The notes beneath the pieces are model-generated. The model did not search any database, was not told the origin of the DNA, and was given only the letters and a program-made list of their open reading frames with translations. Positions 61,782 through 64,000 of a stretch of DNA of 64,000 nt are shown here, one piece after another; the first letter of the stretch is position 1, and each line of letters opens with the position of its first letter. The position numbers and the translations under genes were made by a program. The stretch comes from Synergistaceae bacterium (GTDB taxonomy: Bacteria > Synergistota > Synergistia > Synergistales > Aminobacteriaceae), in assembly GCA_031272035.1 (NCBI GenBank), contig JAISUO010000013.1, forward strand, positions 1-64,000. Reading direction: 5' to 3'.

Positions 61782-62966
61782 TTACCTTACGAGCTCCACC
61801 AGAGTGGAAACGCCCATGCCGCCGCCGATGCAGAGGGTCGCAAGACCCCTTGGCGTCCCTCGTCGGAGCATTTCGTGAAGCAGCGTGACAAGAATGCGGC
61901 AGCCGGAAGCTCCCACCGGATGCCCCAGAGCGATGGCTCCTCCGTTGACGTTGACCCTTGCCGCGTCCCAGTTCAGCAGCTGGCCCACAGCCACGGCCTG
62001 AGCCGCAAAGGCCTCATTGGCCTCGATCAGCTCGATTTCATCCAGAGAGATCTTCGTTTTTTCAAGAAGCTTCCGGGTGGCAAAAGCCGGAGCTATCCCC
62101 ATCACCGCGGGATCCACTCCCGCCGTCGCTCCGCCGATCCACCTGGCCATCGGCTTCACTCCCAGTGCTTTCGCCTTCTCGGCGCTCAGGACGACAACCG
62201 CCGCCGCTCCATCGTTGATGCCGGAGGCGTTGGCGGCCGTGACGGTGCCGTTGGGTTTGAAGGCGGGAGACAGTCCGGCGATGGACTCGACTGTCACACC
62301 TGATCGCGGATATTCGTCCACCTCGAAGGGGATCGTTTCCTTTTTTACTTTGACCGGAACGGGAACGATTTCGTCCTTAAATTTTCCCGCCTTCTGTGCG
62401 GCTTCGCACTTCTGCTGACTGGATGCCGCGAAGGCGTCCTGCATGGCGCGGGTGACGCCGTATCTTTCGGCGACGTTCTCCGCTGTAACTCCCATGTGAT
62501 ATTGATTGAACGCGTCCCAGAGCGCGTCTTTGATCATCGTGTCGACCAGAGCGCCGTCGCCCATGCGATAGCCGAAACGGGCCTTTTCCATGGCGTAGAC
62601 CGCGGAGGACATGTTTTCCATCCCTCCGGCGACGACGACGTCGGCCTCTCCTGTGGCGATCATGGCCGCCGCGAGGTTCACGCTTTTAAGGCCCGACCCG
62701 CATACGATATTCAGGGTCTGGGCGGGAACCTCGACGGGAAGCCCGGCTTTCACCGCGGACTGGCGGGCCACATTCTGCCCCTGCGCTCCCTGAAGGACGC
62801 AACCCATGAATACCTCGTCAACCTGATCCGGCTTCACTCCGGCGCGTTTCACAGCCTCTTTTACAACGACAGCTCCCAGTTCTGCCACGGGAATCCCCGC
62901 AAGCGCCCCTCCCATTTTACCGATAGCCGTCCGGCACGCTCCGGCCAGCACGATTTCTCTGCTCAT
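61782..62966 (-). CDS. Acetyl-CoA acetyltransferase (thiolase)
   Basis: Condenses or cleaves acetoacetyl-CoA. The 394-residue protein has the nucleophilic Cys in NIVCGSGLKSV near 88, the NGGAIALGHPVGASGCR site near 345-361 and a C-terminal GGGMG near 383, all standard. ATG 62966 has GGAG upstream. Together with 4-hydroxybutyryl-CoA dehydratase and CoA-transferase genes it fits C4 fermentation to crotonyl-CoA and butyrate. Confidence 0.93.
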   Translation of the reverse strand: MSREIVLAGACRTAIGKMGGALAGIPVAELGAVVVKEAVKRAGVKPDQVDEVFMGCVLQGAQGQNVARQSAVKAGLPVEVPAQTLNIVCGSGLKSVNLAAAMIATGEADVVVAGGMENMSSAVYAMEKARFGYRMGDGALVDTMIKDALWDAFNQYHMGVTAENVAERYGVTRAMQDAFAASSQQKCEAAQKAGKFKDEIVPVPVKVKKETIPFEVDEYPRSGVTVESIAGLSPAFKPNGTVTAANASGINDGAAAVVVLSAEKAKALGVKPMARWIGGATAGVDPAVMGIAPAFATRKLLEKTKISLDEIELIEANEAFAAQAVAVGQLLNWDAARVNVNGGAIALGHPVGASGCRILVTLLHEMLRRGTPRGLATLCIGGGMGVSTLVELVR

Positions 62967-62982
62967 CACACGCTCATCTCCT

Positions 62983-63276
62983 TCATGAATTGTGTTCATC
63001 AGCCCCGCGGCCATCGAAAACACATCGCAGCGCCCGGCACAGGGGCAAAAAATCCTCCTCCGACGAGGCGATAAATGAAAATTCTTTCTTCTCGTCCCCA
63101 GCCGCGCATTTTACGGCGCAGCCGCAGACCGCCAGAGTAAAATCCGGAGGAAAATCCGCTCCGTCACCGCCCTGCAGAAACGTTATCGACGGAAACGCTC
63201 CCTGGACGCGCCTCAGAAAGGCGACGCGGTCGTAGCTCGAATTGCAGCCTCCGCAATACCTCACTCTGACGATCAT
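62983..63276 (-). CDS. Small cysteine-motif protein, unknown
   Basis: A protein of about 97 residues starting IVRVRYCGGCNSSYDRVAFL, with a YCGGCN motif near 7-12 and a second pair, VCGCAVKC, near 51-58. Four or more conserved-looking cysteines suggest a metal or iron-sulfur site. I use ATG 63276; TTG 63315 overlaps the NifU-like stop. It sits between the NifU-like gene and the thiolase and may support the iron-sulfur dehydratase next to them. No family name is offered. Confidence 0.6.
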   Translation of the reverse strand: MIVRVRYCGGCNSSYDRVAFLRRVQGAFPSITFLQGGDGADFPPDFTLAVCGCAVKCAAGDEKKEFSFIASSEEDFLPLCRALRCVFDGRGADEHNS

Positions 63277-63311
63277 CCGGCGATTCAGGGCCGTCCTCTC
63301 AGGCCGGCGCG

Positions 63312-63614
63312 TCAATCCTGACGTTTCATTTTCATCAGAGCTTTGGCCGTCTCCAGCAGTTCATCGGAGACGCCGGAGACCAGCATAACGCGCTCCACCT
63401 CAGGGACGGCCGCCCTCACCTCCGCCGCCGCCAGGTCCTCCACGTCGGAGACGGCGGAAGGGCAGTTGTTACAGCTTCCCAGCATTTTCACCTTCAGGAC
63501 GCCGTTCTCGAAGGCCATCACTTCGATATCCCCTCCGTGTGTTCTCAGCAGAGGGCGCAGCTTTTCATCGAGAACCCCTTCGATTCGATCTTTCACCTTC
63601 ACGTTTCGCTTCAC
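63312..63614 (-). CDS. NifU-like C-terminal domain protein
   Basis: A 100-residue single-domain protein. The CNNC pair near 53-56 in GSCNNCPSAVSD is the cluster-carrier site of the NifU C-terminus. It probably moves iron-sulfur clusters; the adjoining 4-hydroxybutyryl-CoA-dehydratase-type enzyme needs a [4Fe-4S] cluster. GTG 63614 lies three bases past that gene's stop. Confidence 0.85.
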   Translation of the reverse strand: MKRNVKVKDRIEGVLDEKLRPLLRTHGGDIEVMAFENGVLKVKMLGSCNNCPSAVSDVEDLAAAEVRAAVPEVERVMLVSGVSDELLETAKALMKMKRQD

Positions 63615-63617
63615 GCC

Positions 63618-64000
63618 TCAGTCCTGAATGCCGGCGATTTTTTTCGCCAGTTCCTTTTTGGCCGCGATGTTGCTCTGACGCGCAATCATGATTCTCTGGG
63701 CCTGAGGGGAGCCGGCGCCGTGCATCGACTCCGTCCGGTAGCCGACGGCCGCCGTACCGAGGGCCAGGTTTTCGATCAGGCGCAGCACGCGAAGCCGATT
63801 TTCCACGGAAACTCCGGGGGCGGCCTTCAGATATTTTTCAACGTAAGGCCCCAGTTTTGGGTCGTACAGGTCTTTTTCGGAGGGCGCCGTAACGACGATG
63901 CCGCCGGCGATGTCCTCGGCCAGACGCACGATTTCATAGGGGAAGCGCGTCACGTTCTGCTTGCAGACGTTGGCCAGAAGCAGGTTGATGATATAGTTTC
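63618..64000 (-). CDS. 4-hydroxybutyryl-CoA dehydratase-type protein (C-terminal part)
   Basis: Runs off the right edge; only the last 127 or so codons are in the window. The residues NYIINLLLANVCKQNVTRF then PYEIVRLAEDIAGG and the C-terminal YRTESMHGAGSPQAQRIM match 4-hydroxybutyryl-CoA dehydratase/vinylacetyl-CoA isomerase, an FAD and [4Fe-4S] enzyme. The frame is open to base 64000, so the true start is beyond it. With the CoA-transferase (37492), thiolase and NifU-like genes it suggests 4-hydroxybutyrate fermentation. Confidence 0.8.
   Translation of the reverse strand, partial: NYIINLLLANVCKQNVTRFPYEIVRLAEDIAGGIVVTAPSEKDLYDPKLGPYVEKYLKAAPGVSVENRLRVLRLIENLALGTAAVGYRTESMHGAGSPQAQRIMIARQSNIAAKKELAKKIAGIQD

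Noticed and set aside
62966-63023. Longer thiolase N-terminus
   Set aside because: The extra 19 residues overlap the upstream gene end and the family begins at REIVLAGACRTAIG.

Overview
The window looks like a chromosomal segment of an anaerobic, amino-acid- and organic-acid-fermenting bacterium. GC is in the high fifties by eye and almost everything is on the minus strand. The combination of FapR/FabK-type lipid synthesis, rubrerythrin, ADP-forming acyl-CoA synthetases, histidine degradation, tripartite tricarboxylate (Tct) transport and 4-hydroxybutyrate enzymes fits the Synergistota best. That placement is inference; no rRNA, tRNA or taxonomic marker search was possible. I annotate 56 protein genes (one cut by the right edge), no RNA genes and no CRISPR.

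Left third (1-20300): a dense housekeeping block, all minus. It holds argF and a small zinc-ribbon gene; the isoprenoid/envelope run uppS-cdsA-dxr-rseP-ispG; a type 4 uracil-DNA glycosylase; a two-part P-loop/Asp23-like protein; murA, wecB, wecA; a fused rpiB-upp gene; then the fatty-acid/phospholipid operon fapR-plsX-fabK-fabD-fabG-acpP-fabF-rnc and a TroA-like lipoprotein-type gene. A clear sigma70 promoter and a FapR-type operator precede fapR. A hairpin with a U-tract sits between acpP and fabF. fabH is absent from its usual place beside plsX.

Middle (20300-43300): rubrerythrin; a secreted FAD oxidoreductase with an S-layer-homology-like tail; a PdxA2/DUF1537-kinase pair of the D-threonate/D-erythronate type next to a class II aldolase; pgsA and a TauE exporter; an AlbA-type protein with a very acidic linker; a purine permease with adenine deaminase; a TGS-like/uridine-kinase fusion; a low-GC GNAT/YoaP gene that looks acquired; a 4-hydroxybutyrate CoA-transferase-like gene; a sodium symporter; and hutI-hutH.

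Right third (43300-64000): an accessory catabolic island. Two minus-strand transcription units, one starting at the aconitase-X genes (60613) and one at an enolase-superfamily dehydratase (49195), carry the same roughly 78-bp promoter/operator block. Together they encode TctABC uptake, AcnX large and small subunits, a LarA-type racemase, a fumarate-reductase-like flavoprotein, two crotonase-fold proteins with non-standard catalytic residues, and two ADP-forming acyl-CoA synthetases. I infer a co-regulated pathway that imports, racemises, dehydrates, reduces and CoA-activates an unknown hydroxy or amino acid with ATP gain. The organism has dxr and ispG, so AcnX is not needed for isoprenoids. 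The island is followed by an AmmeMemoRadiSam radical-SAM gene, a thiolase, a small Cys-motif protein, a NifU-like protein and the end of a 4-hydroxybutyryl-CoA-dehydratase-type gene.

A 101-bp element with perfect 11-bp terminal inverted repeats occurs in four main copies (12396, 37357, 40382, 60803) plus remnants; two copies differ at one base and one is nested inside an older remnant, which points to a recently active miniature transposable element.
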